This document shows, piece by piece, positions 1 through 8,052 of a DNA stretch of 64,000 nucleotides. Below the pieces are notes generated by a model, which was not told the DNA's origin, searched no databases, and saw nothing but the letters and a program-made list of their open reading frames with translations. Numbering within the stretch: position 1 is the stretch's first letter; the number at the start of each line of letters is the position of its first letter. The position numbers and the translations under genes were made by a program. The stretch comes from an uncultured Bacteroidota bacterium (GTDB taxonomy: Bacteria; Bacteroidota; Bacteroidia; Chitinophagales; Chitinophagaceae), in assembly GCA_903905065.1 (NCBI GenBank), contig CAIVEW010000004.1, positions 34,672 to 98,671 of the forward strand, read 5' to 3'.

Positions 1-206
1 TCTACAAGCAGTCTTATGGCATTTACACATGCCTTTTCTATCATCTCCTTAAGCGGACAAGCAGGGGTAGTAAGTATCACGGTAAAGGATACATTTTTAC
101 CCTCTATCTCTATGTCCTTTACCATGTTCAGGGTAACAAGGTCTTTACCAAGATCGGGCTCCTGCACCTGGCTCAACGCTTCTATTACCGCTTCTTTTGT
201 TATCAT
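1..206 (-). CDS. mrp: Mrp/ApbC family Fe-S cluster carrier, N-terminal part (cut by window edge)
   Basis: Reading the minus strand from the ATG at 206 gives a frame that starts MITKEAVIEALSQVQEPDLG and stays open to the window edge. This is the MIP18/DUF59 domain that precedes the P-loop ATPase domain in Mrp/ApbC proteins, including the P-D-L-G turn and the later T-P-A-C-P segment. Members are scaffolds or carriers that pass iron-sulfur clusters to apoproteins in the cytosol. Only about 68 residues are visible, so the ATPase half is assumed; a stand-alone MIP18-family (SufT-like) protein is the main alternative. A -7 promoter box lies at 240-247. Confidence 0.75.
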   Translation of the reverse strand, partial: MITKEAVIEALSQVQEPDLGKDLVTLNMVKDIEIEGKNVSFTVILTTPACPLKEMIEKACVNAIRLLV

Positions 207-239
207 ATAAACCTTTGTTAAAGTGCGTTTCTCTCGCCG

Positions 240-247
240 CAAAAGTA
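240..247 (-). promoter_or_regulatory. -7 promoter box for the Mrp-like gene
   Basis: The minus strand reads TACTTTTG, a full match to the Bacteroidota -7 consensus TAnnTTTG, 33 bp before the ATG. A possible -33 element (TTG on the minus strand, 271-273) is present but its spacing is long. Confidence 0.5.
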
Positions 248-310
248 CGCTAAACCCGCTTACTTTGTAACAAGTGATTGGGGGATGTGAGTTGATATTT
301 ATATAAACTG

Positions 311-318
311 TAGCTTTG
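311..318 (+). promoter_or_regulatory. -7 promoter box just before the ATG at 325
   Basis: TAGCTTTG matches TAnnTTTG and ends 6 bp before the ATG at 325. The TTG at 316 that could be read as a start codon is part of this box, so the ATG is the better start and the transcript would have almost no leader. Confidence 0.5.
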
Positions 319-324
319 CAATAC

Positions 325-1014
325 ATGAAATTGAGGCTTGCGCCATATTCTTTTATCTTGTTTTTCTGCCTCCTTTCAGGAATGCGGGCTGCTGCCCAGG
401 CCATACCGGATAACATCATTCAGATAGATGGTGTTACCATGACTGCCGATAGCCTGCGTGCCGTGCCGGATGTAACTATATTAGTAAAAGGCAAAAACAG
501 AGGTGTGGAATCGGAATATACCGGCGTGTTTTCATTGGTTTGTTATAAAGGCGATACGCTGCAATTTACGTGTATAGGTTTCCGGCCAAAAGAGTTCGTA
601 GTGTCGAAGAATCTGAAAGGCGAGTATTATTCAATGATACAACTAATGGTGCAGGATACATTTTACCTGCCGGAGACCATCATCCGACCATTGCCTTCAA
701 GGGAACAGTTCGACTATGCATTTAAGCACTGGCGCATACCCAATGATAATTACGAGATAGCCCGCCGTAATACAGATGCATATGTGCTGCGCGCCATAGC
801 CTATACCTTGCCCCGTGATGGACGGGAACAGCAGGCAAGATTGATGCAGCAGCAGGCACGCGAGGCTGTATATTATGGCCAGCAGCAACCCATGAATATC
901 CTGAACCCTCTTGCCTGGGGCGAGTTTTTCGAAGCCTGGAAGCGTGGCGATTTCCGCAGGGATAATAACCCGTATAACGCGTACAATACTTACAACAATA
1001 GTCCCAACTACTAA
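325..1014 (+). CDS. Exported protein with a carboxypeptidase-regulatory-like domain
   Basis: A 229-residue protein. Residues 1-24 form a signal peptide (hydrophobic YSFILFFCLL, then A-A-A-Q-A). Residues about 35-100 read like a carboxypeptidase-D-regulatory-like beta sandwich of the kind found at the N-terminus of Bacteroidota outer-membrane proteins (motifs PDVTILVKGKNRG and FTCIGFRPKEFVV). The rest is rich in Gln, Asn and Tyr and ends in an Asn/Tyr tail. No catalytic motif is seen. The protein is probably periplasmic or on the outer membrane; its function is not recognised. The ATG was preferred to an upstream TTG because that TTG sits inside the promoter box. Confidence 0.7.
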   Translation: MKLRLAPYSFILFFCLLSGMRAAAQAIPDNIIQIDGVTMTADSLRAVPDVTILVKGKNRGVESEYTGVFSLVCYKGDTLQFTCIGFRPKEFVVSKNLKGEYYSMIQLMVQDTFYLPETIIRPLPSREQFDYAFKHWRIPNDNYEIARRNTDAYVLRAIAYTLPRDGREQQARLMQQQAREAVYYGQQQPMNILNPLAWGEFFEAWKRGDFRRDNNPYNAYNTYNNSPNY

Positions 1015-1035
1015 TTATTACTTATCTCTCATTCT

Positions 1036-1062
1036 CAGACTTACGACTCACGACTTACGACT
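1036..1062 (+). repeat. 27-nt dispersed repeat, copy 1
   Basis: This stretch, built from two ACTTACGACT-type units, recurs inverted at 26740-26766 with one mismatch. It lies in the gap between two genes. Low-complexity repeats of this kind recur between Bacteroidota genes; no function is known to me. Confidence 0.6.
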
Positions 1063-1135
1063 CAGTCGTTGTGAATATGTGCATAACAAATGAAAGGTTG
1101 GCATAAGGTTAGGTGTATTTTTAGAAAAAAAGAAA

Positions 1136-2176
1136 ATGGAGTTTCCTAAATTAAGAACGGGTATTGTATATTTCATTCCGTTATTTTTCCTTTTAGCTGC
1201 ATGCAACAGTGGTAGCGCCAAAAAGAAGCAGTCATCGGCAGAAGCTAAAGGTGATACAGTAGTAAAGGCTCCCGAGCCGCCCAAGCCTGTATTAGACACT
1301 AACTTATACAAAACAGCAACTATGCGCCTCGTGCATGATTCGGCGTGCGCGAAGTGGCCTGTGAAAAGTGCTTATCCATTGCCAGGCGCGCTGTTGCCAT
1401 TCAATAGGATAATAGCGTACTATGGTAATTTTTATTCGACGCACATGGGTATTCTCGGAGAGCTGCCTCCGCAGGAGATGCTAAAGAAACTTATGGGTGA
1501 AGTGGCAAGATGGAAAGCTGCCGATTCGCTCACACCTGTGATCCCTGCCATTCACTACATTGTGGTTACTGCGCAAGGCAAACCGGGAAAGGCAGGCAAA
1601 TACACGCTGCGGATGCCGTTTGGGCAGATTGACAAAGCACTGGACCTGGCGAAGCAAATAAACGCCGTGGTGTTCCTGGATGTACAGGTGGGGCAGAGTA
1701 CATTGCAAGACGAAGTGCCGTTGCTGGAAAAATACCTGAAAATGCCGAATGTGCACCTGGCTATAGATCCGGAATTCTCCATGAAAACCGGCAGGGTGCC
1801 TGGTTCTATTATAGGTACTTTTGACGCTGCAGATATCAATTATGTGTCTAACTACCTCGTAAAACTGGTAAAGGAAAATAACCTGCCACCAAAAATTTTA
1901 GTGGTGCACCGCTTCACTTATAACATGGTTACGAACTACAAGCAAATAGCGCTGCACCCGGAGGTGCAAATGGTCATGGATATGGATGGCTGGGGATTCC
2001 CGGCGAAAAAGGTGACTACGTACAGGCAATGCGAATTCAACGAGCCGGTGCAGTTTACGGGATTCAAATTGTTTTATAAAAACGACATTCTTACAGCTCC
2101 ATGGAATAAGGCACCCATGAAGCCAGAGGAGGTACTGAAGCTATATCCCAAACCGATCTACATACAGTACCAGTAA
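1136..2176 (+). CDS. Lipoprotein of unknown function
   Basis: A 346-residue protein with a lipoprotein signal: hydrophobic residues 9-22 followed by the lipobox LLAAC (Cys near residue 23), then a Ser/Lys/Ala/Pro-rich linker. The remaining ~290 residues alternate predicted strands and helices (FNRIIAYYGNFYS, AVVFLDVQVG, HLAIDPEFSM, KILVVHRFTYNMV, VQMVMDMDGWGFP), which suggests a TIM-barrel-like fold, perhaps related to glycoside hydrolases. I do not recognise the family, and that fold guess rests only on the strand pattern. It is probably anchored in the inner or outer membrane facing the periplasm. Confidence 0.7.
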   Translation: MEFPKLRTGIVYFIPLFFLLAACNSGSAKKKQSSAEAKGDTVVKAPEPPKPVLDTNLYKTATMRLVHDSACAKWPVKSAYPLPGALLPFNRIIAYYGNFYSTHMGILGELPPQEMLKKLMGEVARWKAADSLTPVIPAIHYIVVTAQGKPGKAGKYTLRMPFGQIDKALDLAKQINAVVFLDVQVGQSTLQDEVPLLEKYLKMPNVHLAIDPEFSMKTGRVPGSIIGTFDAADINYVSNYLVKLVKENNLPPKILVVHRFTYNMVTNYKQIALHPEVQMVMDMDGWGFPAKKVTTYRQCEFNEPVQFTGFKLFYKNDILTAPWNKAPMKPEEVLKLYPKPIYIQYQ

Positions 2177-2177
2177 A

Positions 2178-2336
2178 TTATTGTTTTGGCACATCCGGCG
2201 GTAACGGCGGCATTGGATCTTTCTTAGGCGTGACTTCCGGTGGTGATGCGGGTAGTGGCTGCTGCGGCGGAGTAGGGGTTATCTCTGGCGGCCGCTGTAT
2301 TGGTGGCACTTCTTTCGGTATTACTGGCTTTTCCAT
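2178..2336 (-). CDS. Small proline-rich protein (52 aa)
   Basis: The minus strand holds an ATG-to-TAA frame of 52 residues that starts MEKPVIPKEVPPIQRPPE and is about one third proline. It fills the gap between two plus-strand genes and is convergent with the lipoprotein gene upstream. There is no signal peptide or membrane segment, and the protein is likely disordered. It could be a chance frame, but the strong Pro/Pro-Pro bias with Lys and Glu and a clean start and stop make a real small gene plausible. Confidence 0.45.
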   Translation of the reverse strand: MEKPVIPKEVPPIQRPPEITPTPPQQPLPASPPEVTPKKDPMPPLPPDVPKQ

Positions 2337-2397
2337 ACTTTATTGACTAAAAATATAGTGCCAGTAAAGCCTCTTATGTTATTCTTATATTTACAAC

Positions 2398-4029
2398 ATG
2401 TATCTCAAAACTGTTGCCATACTTGGTATTGCCTTCCTGCTTAGTTCCTGTGGCGGCAAGCAGGCCGCAGACCTCATACTGCATCACGGTAAAGTCTATA
2501 CGGTAGACAGTTCATTCAGCACGGCGGAAGCTATTGTAGTGAAGGGCGGTAAAATAATAGCAGTTGGTAAGAATGAGGAGATACTCAATTCCTACAAAGC
2601 GGATAGTATGGTAGATGCTCACGGCAAGAGTGTATATCCCGGATTTATTGACGCACATGCGCATTTTGTAGGTTATGGGCGCTCATTATTCGAAGTGAAT
2701 CTGTATGACTGCAAAAACTGGGATGAGGTGCTAGCCCGTGTTAAGGCTTTCGTTCAGGATCATCCCGATGAAACATGGATTCGCGGCAGAGGCTGGGACC
2801 AGAATAAATTTCCGGGACAAGAGTATCCCGATAATCGTTCACTGAGTGAAGAGTTTCCAGATAAGCCTGTATTACTGGAGCGGGTGGACGGCCATGCGGC
2901 AATAACTAATGCAAAAGCACTGCAACTGGCAGGAGTGACACCGGGCCAAAAGATAGAAGGTGGAGAGATTGGAATGAAAGGGGGTAAGTTGAGCGGATTA
3001 CTGATAGATAATGCTGTGGAAATCGTTAGCAACATTATCCCGAAGCCTTCGAAGCAGGATTATGAAAAATGGCTCGTTGCTGCGCAGAAAAATTGTTTTG
3101 CACAAGGGCTGACGACTATTACTGATTGCGGCCTGATGTACTATGATGTAGCTATGATAGATACACTGCAGCGGGAGGACAAGCTGAAAATGCGATTGTA
3201 TGTGATGCTAAGTGACGATACGGCGAATTTCAACAGGTATTTGATAAAGGGCCCCTACAAGACAGACCGATTGTATGTGAAGGGCGTAAAAGCTTATGCT
3301 GATGGCGCATTGGGCAGCAGAGGCGCCTGCCTGCTGGCTCCGTATATTGATAAGCAGGGATGGCAGGGTTTCCTGCTTCATAAACGCGAACATTATGATT
3401 CGCTGGCGCACATGCTGATCAATACCGACTTCCAGTTGTGTACGCATGCCATTGGGGACAGTGGTAACCGGATGGTGCTACAGGTATATAATAAGTATCT
3501 GAAGGGCAAGAATGACAAGCGCTGGCGGATAGAACATGCGCAGGTAGTTAACGAAAACGATTTCGACCTGTTTGGTAAAACATCGGTGATCCCGTCTGTC
3601 CAACCAACTCACGCTACCTCAGATATGTACTGGGCCTCAGAACGTATTGGTGCCGAGCGGCTGAAGGGTGCTTATGCTTACAAACAATTGTTGCAACAAA
3701 ACGGCTGGATACCACTTGGTACTGACTTCCCGGTAGAAGATATTTCTCCATTCAAAACATTCTACGCGGCGGTAGCGAGGAAGGATGCTAAAGGGTTTCC
3801 TGCGGGAGGTTTCCAAATGGAGAATGCGCTGACCAGAGAGCAGGCAATAAAAGGCATGACAATATGGGCAGCGAAAGCTGATTTCCTGGAGCAAGAATTG
3901 GGTAGTATAGAAGTGGGGAAGAAGGCTGATTTTGTGATACTGGATGAGGATTTAATGGTGGCGCCGGACGGGGAGTTACTTGGGGTGAAGGTTTTGGCAA
4001 CTTATAGCGGAGGGCGGAAGGTTTATTAA
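2398..4029 (+). CDS. Amidohydrolase family lipoprotein (YtcJ/AepA type)
   Basis: A 543-residue metal-dependent amidohydrolase of the YtcJ-like subgroup. The N-terminus has a lipobox (FLLSSCGG, Cys near 18), so it is exported and lipid-anchored. The typical order is visible: a beta-sandwich start (ILHHGKVYTVD), the metal-binding GFIDAHAHFVGYG near residue 85, a TITDCG strand, a conserved KAYADGALGSRGA stretch, LCTHAIGDSG, WRIEHAQ, and LGTDFPVEDISPF near the end with its conserved Asp. The true substrate is unknown; this subgroup includes N-acyl amino-acid and formamide hydrolases. Confidence in the family is high, in the substrate low. Confidence 0.9.
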   Translation: MYLKTVAILGIAFLLSSCGGKQAADLILHHGKVYTVDSSFSTAEAIVVKGGKIIAVGKNEEILNSYKADSMVDAHGKSVYPGFIDAHAHFVGYGRSLFEVNLYDCKNWDEVLARVKAFVQDHPDETWIRGRGWDQNKFPGQEYPDNRSLSEEFPDKPVLLERVDGHAAITNAKALQLAGVTPGQKIEGGEIGMKGGKLSGLLIDNAVEIVSNIIPKPSKQDYEKWLVAAQKNCFAQGLTTITDCGLMYYDVAMIDTLQREDKLKMRLYVMLSDDTANFNRYLIKGPYKTDRLYVKGVKAYADGALGSRGACLLAPYIDKQGWQGFLLHKREHYDSLAHMLINTDFQLCTHAIGDSGNRMVLQVYNKYLKGKNDKRWRIEHAQVVNENDFDLFGKTSVIPSVQPTHATSDMYWASERIGAERLKGAYAYKQLLQQNGWIPLGTDFPVEDISPFKTFYAAVARKDAKGFPAGGFQMENALTREQAIKGMTIWAAKADFLEQELGSIEVGKKADFVILDEDLMVAPDGELLGVKVLATYSGGRKVY

Positions 4030-4030
4030 A

Positions 4031-4077
4031 ACGAGCGTTGCAAACGCTCGTCCGTTGCATCCTCGAAATATTCGAGG
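4031..4077. repeat. Two adjacent intergenic palindromes
   Basis: 4031-4051 is a perfect hairpin (ACGAGCGTT, loop GCA, AACGCTCGT). 4061-4077 is a second (CCTCGAA, loop ATA, TTCGAGG). They begin directly after the amidohydrolase stop codon. Neither is followed by a run of T, so they look more like a REP-type intergenic repeat than a simple terminator. Confidence 0.5.
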
Positions 4078-4141
4078 ACGAGTTGAGAGGTGAAGTCGAA
4101 TGAGCACAGCGGCGGGGGATTTGTTGTAAATTACAGATAGC

Positions 4142-5218
4142 ATGAGATACTTGTTCTTTTTCTATTTACTTATGTTGCGTGCAAATTGTTTTGCACAGGG
4201 TAGCCCACATGGCGCATCTCCAGTTAAGAGTTTTACTCCGCTGGAGAACGTAATTTTTGAAGACAATTTTAGCAGCGATTCATTGGGGCATTTCCCGCAT
4301 AAATGGAAGAGCAGGAAGTGCGTTGTGGACAGCTGCAACAAGACCCATGCGGTCGTACGGCGAGAAGGTCCGGATAAGGTGTTAGGCGCAAACTACTTTA
4401 CTTATATTAAACCCGTGCTCCGGGAAGCGCTTACTGACAGCTTCACCATTGAATGCGACATAATGTTCAAAGCCCAACCATGGCTGAAGATCGCGTTTTG
4501 CTTAAACAGGAAAACCTCCAGTGATGAAATTAAGCGGGAGTTTCTATTTTATAACGATGACCAACGGTTTATTGTCGACAATGTCACGAAGACAGGTCGA
4601 TACGTTGAAACGTTCGGTCATCTTTTTGAAGATAACATTGATGATCACCTTGACGTGCCATCTATCGTGTTTTTGCATAACAAGTGGTATCATTTAGGTT
4701 TTTCATACAGTCATCGTCACATATCGTGCTATCTCGATAGCAGCCGAATATTTGACATTCCGGATTGCGGTTTTCAGCCGTTTGGTCTTTTCTTTGGGCT
4801 AATCGACTCGACAATTTGCAAGGACGTTGTGATTGCGAATGGTAAACTTCCCGATTTTAATAAGCTGATAACAGAGAAGAAGTTTGTTACCCACTCTGTA
4901 CTTTTTGAGTCCAATAAAGCCGTAATTGGCGAAGACAGTGACCCATTCGTGTCTCAGTTTGCAAAATGGCTGCAGAAGAATCCGGGTATCAACATTGAAA
5001 TTGATGGCCACACGGATAGTGTTGGCAGCGTGGCTTCAAATCTGAATTTATCGGTTAGGCGTGCTGAGGCAATAAAGACGCAATTGGTGGACAAAGGCGT
5101 TCCCTCGATCAGGTTAGCGACACGAGGACTGGGTGCAACTATGCCCTTAAAATCAAATAAAACGGAAGACGGTAAAGCCGAAAACAGGCGGGTAGAGTTT
5201 GTTTTAGTGCAGAAGTAG
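4142..5218 (+). CDS. OmpA family protein with an N-terminal lectin-like domain
   Basis: A 358-residue exported protein. Residues 1-20 form a signal peptide ending in C-F-A-Q-G. Residues about 35-235 look like a concanavalin/LamG-like beta sandwich (VIFEDNFSSDSLGHFPHKW, SFTIECDIMFKAQPW, HKWYHLGFSYSH). Residues about 250-358 are an OmpA-type peptidoglycan-binding domain with the diagnostic IEIDGHTDSVGS and NLSVRRAEAIKTQLV stretches and the final ENRRVEFVL. It is most likely periplasmic and attached to peptidoglycan through the C-terminal domain, with the N-terminal domain binding a glycan or protein partner. Confidence 0.85.
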   Translation: MRYLFFFYLLMLRANCFAQGSPHGASPVKSFTPLENVIFEDNFSSDSLGHFPHKWKSRKCVVDSCNKTHAVVRREGPDKVLGANYFTYIKPVLREALTDSFTIECDIMFKAQPWLKIAFCLNRKTSSDEIKREFLFYNDDQRFIVDNVTKTGRYVETFGHLFEDNIDDHLDVPSIVFLHNKWYHLGFSYSHRHISCYLDSSRIFDIPDCGFQPFGLFFGLIDSTICKDVVIANGKLPDFNKLITEKKFVTHSVLFESNKAVIGEDSDPFVSQFAKWLQKNPGINIEIDGHTDSVGSVASNLNLSVRRAEAIKTQLVDKGVPSIRLATRGLGATMPLKSNKTEDGKAENRRVEFVLVQK

Positions 5219-5386
5219 GACCTCGCCCGAGAGCTTCTCTCCTTTCCTCGAGGGAACTCCTAAAGGAGATGTGAGCCAGCCCGCCGGTAGGCAGGGCGCT
5301 TCCCTAACATCTGGCACGAGGTAAGGCAAATCGTCCTTATGAAGAAGATTGTATCAATCGGATGAGCCACTAATTATTAGTCGCCA

Positions 5387-5815
5387 TTAGTTCCATCTCA
5401 CATAATCTACGAAGGCCGATTGAAGCTTGTCTTTCGAGAGTGATTTTGTGACGTAGCCAGTTACAAGCGGGTTGCCGCTGGCTCTTTCTATATCCTGCGG
5501 ATCAATAGAGGATGATAGCATAAAGATCTTTACCCGGTCTTTCACTTCGTTCGTAAAGCCCTCAAATTTGGCCAGCACATCCCAGCCGGTCATAGACGGC
5601 ATATTGATGTCCAGGAAAAGGATTGCCTTAGTACCATCGCTATTTTCATAGTTCGCCCGTATGTGCTCCAGGCCTTCGGCGGGATCGGTGAACGTTTTTA
5701 CAGCAGAGCCGGCAATCGTGTTTTGTATGATCCTATTGCAAATCTTATTGTTGACCGGGTCATCGTCGATAACCAAAAAATCAGGTAGTATTCCTTGTGC
5801 CATATTTTCTGCCAT
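5387..5815 (-). CDS. Single-domain response regulator (receiver protein)
   Basis: A 142-residue CheY-like receiver with no output domain. The acidic pocket is IDDDP near residue 18. The phosphoacceptor Asp is in LFLDINMPSMTGWDVL near residue 70. The conserved Ser is in IFMLSSS and the switch Lys in GYVTKSLSKDKL. Such proteins relay phosphate in phosphorelays or bind a partner protein. No histidine kinase is adjacent, so its partner is unknown. An alternative start at Met5 is possible. The gene follows a terminator and is probably transcribed alone. Confidence 0.88.
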   Translation of the reverse strand: MAENMAQGILPDFLVIDDDPVNNKICNRIIQNTIAGSAVKTFTDPAEGLEHIRANYENSDGTKAILFLDINMPSMTGWDVLAKFEGFTNEVKDRVKIFMLSSSIDPQDIERASGNPLVTGYVTKSLSKDKLQSAFVDYVRWN

Positions 5816-5916
5816 TAGGTAAGCTCCGGCTAAATCCGGCTCAATTCTTTTTCACAAGTATAAAGTTAATGATTTTCCGCTTAACTTATACATTTGCAAT
5901 TAGTTGTATAATAAAA

Positions 5917-5939
5917 ATGCCCCGGAAGAGCCGGGGCAT
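5917..5939 (-). terminator. Rho-independent terminator of the NHL-repeat gene
   Basis: A 9-bp GC-rich stem (ATGCCCCGG / CCGGGGCAT) with a 5-nt loop, followed on the minus strand by TTTTTAT. It lies 25 bp past the stop of the NHL-repeat gene. Confidence 0.85.
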
Positions 5940-5963
5940 GTAATCAATCAGGGGTAACGCGTA

Positions 5964-7919
5964 TTATTCAGTAACAGTGATCTTTATTACCGGGTATTTC
6001 GTTGTTTTGTTGCCGAGATGAACGGTGAGCATAGAAGCATAAGGAACACCGGTTGGGAGTGTAACGTGCACAAAATTTGCCCCGGTCGTTGCAGATACTG
6101 GTTGTGTGTAAACGATACGACCGGTAATATCAGCCACGGATAATGTAAGTTGCTCCGTCTTATCGCTCATAAATTCGTACTGGAATGTGCCGTTGTTCGG
6201 ATTGGGGTATAACAACGGTTTTGACACTGCGAGATTATCATTAATGATCGCAATGCCCGCGGTTGCGGTATTTGATGCGCAACTATTAGTCACCGTGTAT
6301 CCTATTTTCACCATACCATTTGAAACGCCGGTTACTTTGCCAGCCTGGTCTATCGTGGCAATGTCCGGGTTGCTGCTGCTCCAAACACCGTTAGGATCGC
6401 CGTTAGCTGCTGTTAGCGAAACGCTCTGTCCGTCGGATGTATTTGCGTTGCCTGTGATAACGCCCGGTACTGGTTGCGCGACAATATTCACATTTACCGT
6501 AGTCGATGCTGCTGTAGTGCCATCGTTCATAACAACAGTAAACGAATCGGTGCCTGTATAACCTGCCTCAGGGGTGTAAGTAAGGCCCTGTGGGGCGGTG
6601 ATACCAACGCGTGAAATGGCTGATGCATTAAACCCGCCGAGGGTTCCATGATGCGGCTGAATGGTCACAGACCATGTTTCCCGGACGCCAGCAACTGCAT
6701 CGGCAATTGATAGTTGTGTATTTACAGGTGCAGCAATGGCGTTCTCACAAACGGTCATATCCTGGGTAGTGCCGGCCAGATATTTGCGCTCTGCGGGTAA
6801 GGAACCTGAATCGGCGCCTATTGCGCGGATCACATTATTGCCGTAATCAGCGATATAAATATTGCCGAGGCCATCAATTGCGAGGCTTGCCGGCAGGTAT
6901 ATCTGCGAAGCGTTCTTGTCATAGCCATCACCATCATAGCCCCGTGTGTTGGTGCCGGCATAGGTAGCGATGTTGCCATCTGCGGTAAGGATGCGCACTG
7001 CATTATTCTGCCAATCACATATATAGAGGCTGCCGCAGGCATCGAACGTAATACCGGTCGGTATCCATATAGAGGCGGCAGTTGCAGCGCCGCCATCACC
7101 GGAATACGCAGGGGCGCCATTTCCCGCAATTGTAGAGATCATACCATCAGAAGTAACCTTGCGTATGCGGTTGTTCCAGGAATCAGCGATAAAGACGTTT
7201 CCTGAGCAATCGGCCAGCACACATGCAGGGGAATTGAGCGCCGCACTTGTGGCCGGAATACCATCACCGTTGTAAGTGCCTTCCCTTGTGCCCGCAAACG
7301 CGTGAATAATACCTGACGCATCTATTCTACGCACTGTCTGGCTGCCCCAGTCTGCTATGTATATATTGCCGCTGCAATCAAGCGCAACGGAAACCGGGTA
7401 GGTGAGATTGGCTGCCGTGGCCGGTACTTCATTAGCGTATTCAATACCGCTGGCACCACCGTGTAAGCCAGTGCCGGCAATAGTGGTAATGTTGCCAGTC
7501 GCATCTACCACGCGGATGCGTTCGTTGAATTTATCGGCTATATAGAGATTGCCTCCGTTTAGGGTAACACCTATTGGACCGTTGAGCTGCGCAGCGGTTG
7601 CCGGCATATTATCGCCGTTGTATCCGGCTACGCCGGTTCCGGCGACCGTAGTAATGATGCCCGCATGAGACACCCTGCGTACTACATTGTTAAAATAATC
7701 AGCTATGTATACATTACCTGCGGCGTCGGCCGCAACAGCATACGGATTGCCCATGGTGGCTGCTGAAGCAGAGCCCCCATCGCCGGAATAACCGTAGGCA
7801 TGGCTTCCTGCGAACGTAGTGATAATACTGCCTGTAGCACAACTTGTCTGCCCTTGCGCGAACGCCGGGCTCAGTGCTATCAGTAATGCGGTAAGTGTTT
7901 TTTTGTAAAGTGTCTTCAT
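5964..7919 (-). CDS. Secreted NHL-repeat protein with T9SS sorting domain
   Basis: The start is taken at the ATG at 7919, which gives a normal signal peptide (MKTLYKKTLTALLIALSPAFA); the frame is open 12 codons further upstream. The 651-residue protein carries six NHL repeats of about 55 residues, each with a G-x-G-D-G turn and NxYIADxxNNxVR. They are followed by a cadherin-like segment (TPEAGYTGTDSFTVVMND), a bacterial Ig-like segment (SSSNPDIATIDQAGKVTGVS) and a C-terminal type A sorting domain (LLYPNPNNGTFQYEF). NHL propellers bind ligands rather than catalyse reactions. The sorting domain predicts export through the type IX secretion system and cell-surface attachment or release. Confidence 0.9.
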   Translation of the reverse strand: MKTLYKKTLTALLIALSPAFAQGQTSCATGSIITTFAGSHAYGYSGDGGSASAATMGNPYAVAADAAGNVYIADYFNNVVRRVSHAGIITTVAGTGVAGYNGDNMPATAAQLNGPIGVTLNGGNLYIADKFNERIRVVDATGNITTIAGTGLHGGASGIEYANEVPATAANLTYPVSVALDCSGNIYIADWGSQTVRRIDASGIIHAFAGTREGTYNGDGIPATSAALNSPACVLADCSGNVFIADSWNNRIRKVTSDGMISTIAGNGAPAYSGDGGAATAASIWIPTGITFDACGSLYICDWQNNAVRILTADGNIATYAGTNTRGYDGDGYDKNASQIYLPASLAIDGLGNIYIADYGNNVIRAIGADSGSLPAERKYLAGTTQDMTVCENAIAAPVNTQLSIADAVAGVRETWSVTIQPHHGTLGGFNASAISRVGITAPQGLTYTPEAGYTGTDSFTVVMNDGTTAASTTVNVNIVAQPVPGVITGNANTSDGQSVSLTAANGDPNGVWSSSNPDIATIDQAGKVTGVSNGMVKIGYTVTNSCASNTATAGIAIINDNLAVSKPLLYPNPNNGTFQYEFMSDKTEQLTLSVADITGRIVYTQPVSATTGANFVHVTLPTGVPYASMLTVHLGNKTTKYPVIKITVTE

Positions 7920-8037
7920 GTGCTTTTTTTGGTTGGGAGAATAAAAGTAGTCCATTCAACAGAAAAAAATAATATTTATAGCCTCATTAACTTGTTGTTA
8001 GGAAATAGGTGCTGTGGCAATTGAATATCAATAATGT

Positions 8038-8045
8038 TACTTTTG
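8038..8045 (+). promoter_or_regulatory. -7 promoter box of the APC permease gene
   Basis: TACTTTTG matches TAnnTTTG and ends 7 bp before the ATG at 8053, predicting a transcript with almost no leader. Confidence 0.45.
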
Positions 8046-8052
8046 GCCTGCA

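Noticed and set aside
316..324. TTG start giving three extra residues
   Set aside because: The TTG is part of a TAGCTTTG promoter box, and the ATG at 325 gives a normal signal peptide.
5219..5386. Imperfect inverted repeats after the OmpA gene (AAGGAG/CTCCTT and GCCCGCC/GGCAGGGC)
   Set aside because: Stems are short and interrupted; they could be remnants of a repeat, but I cannot define its borders.
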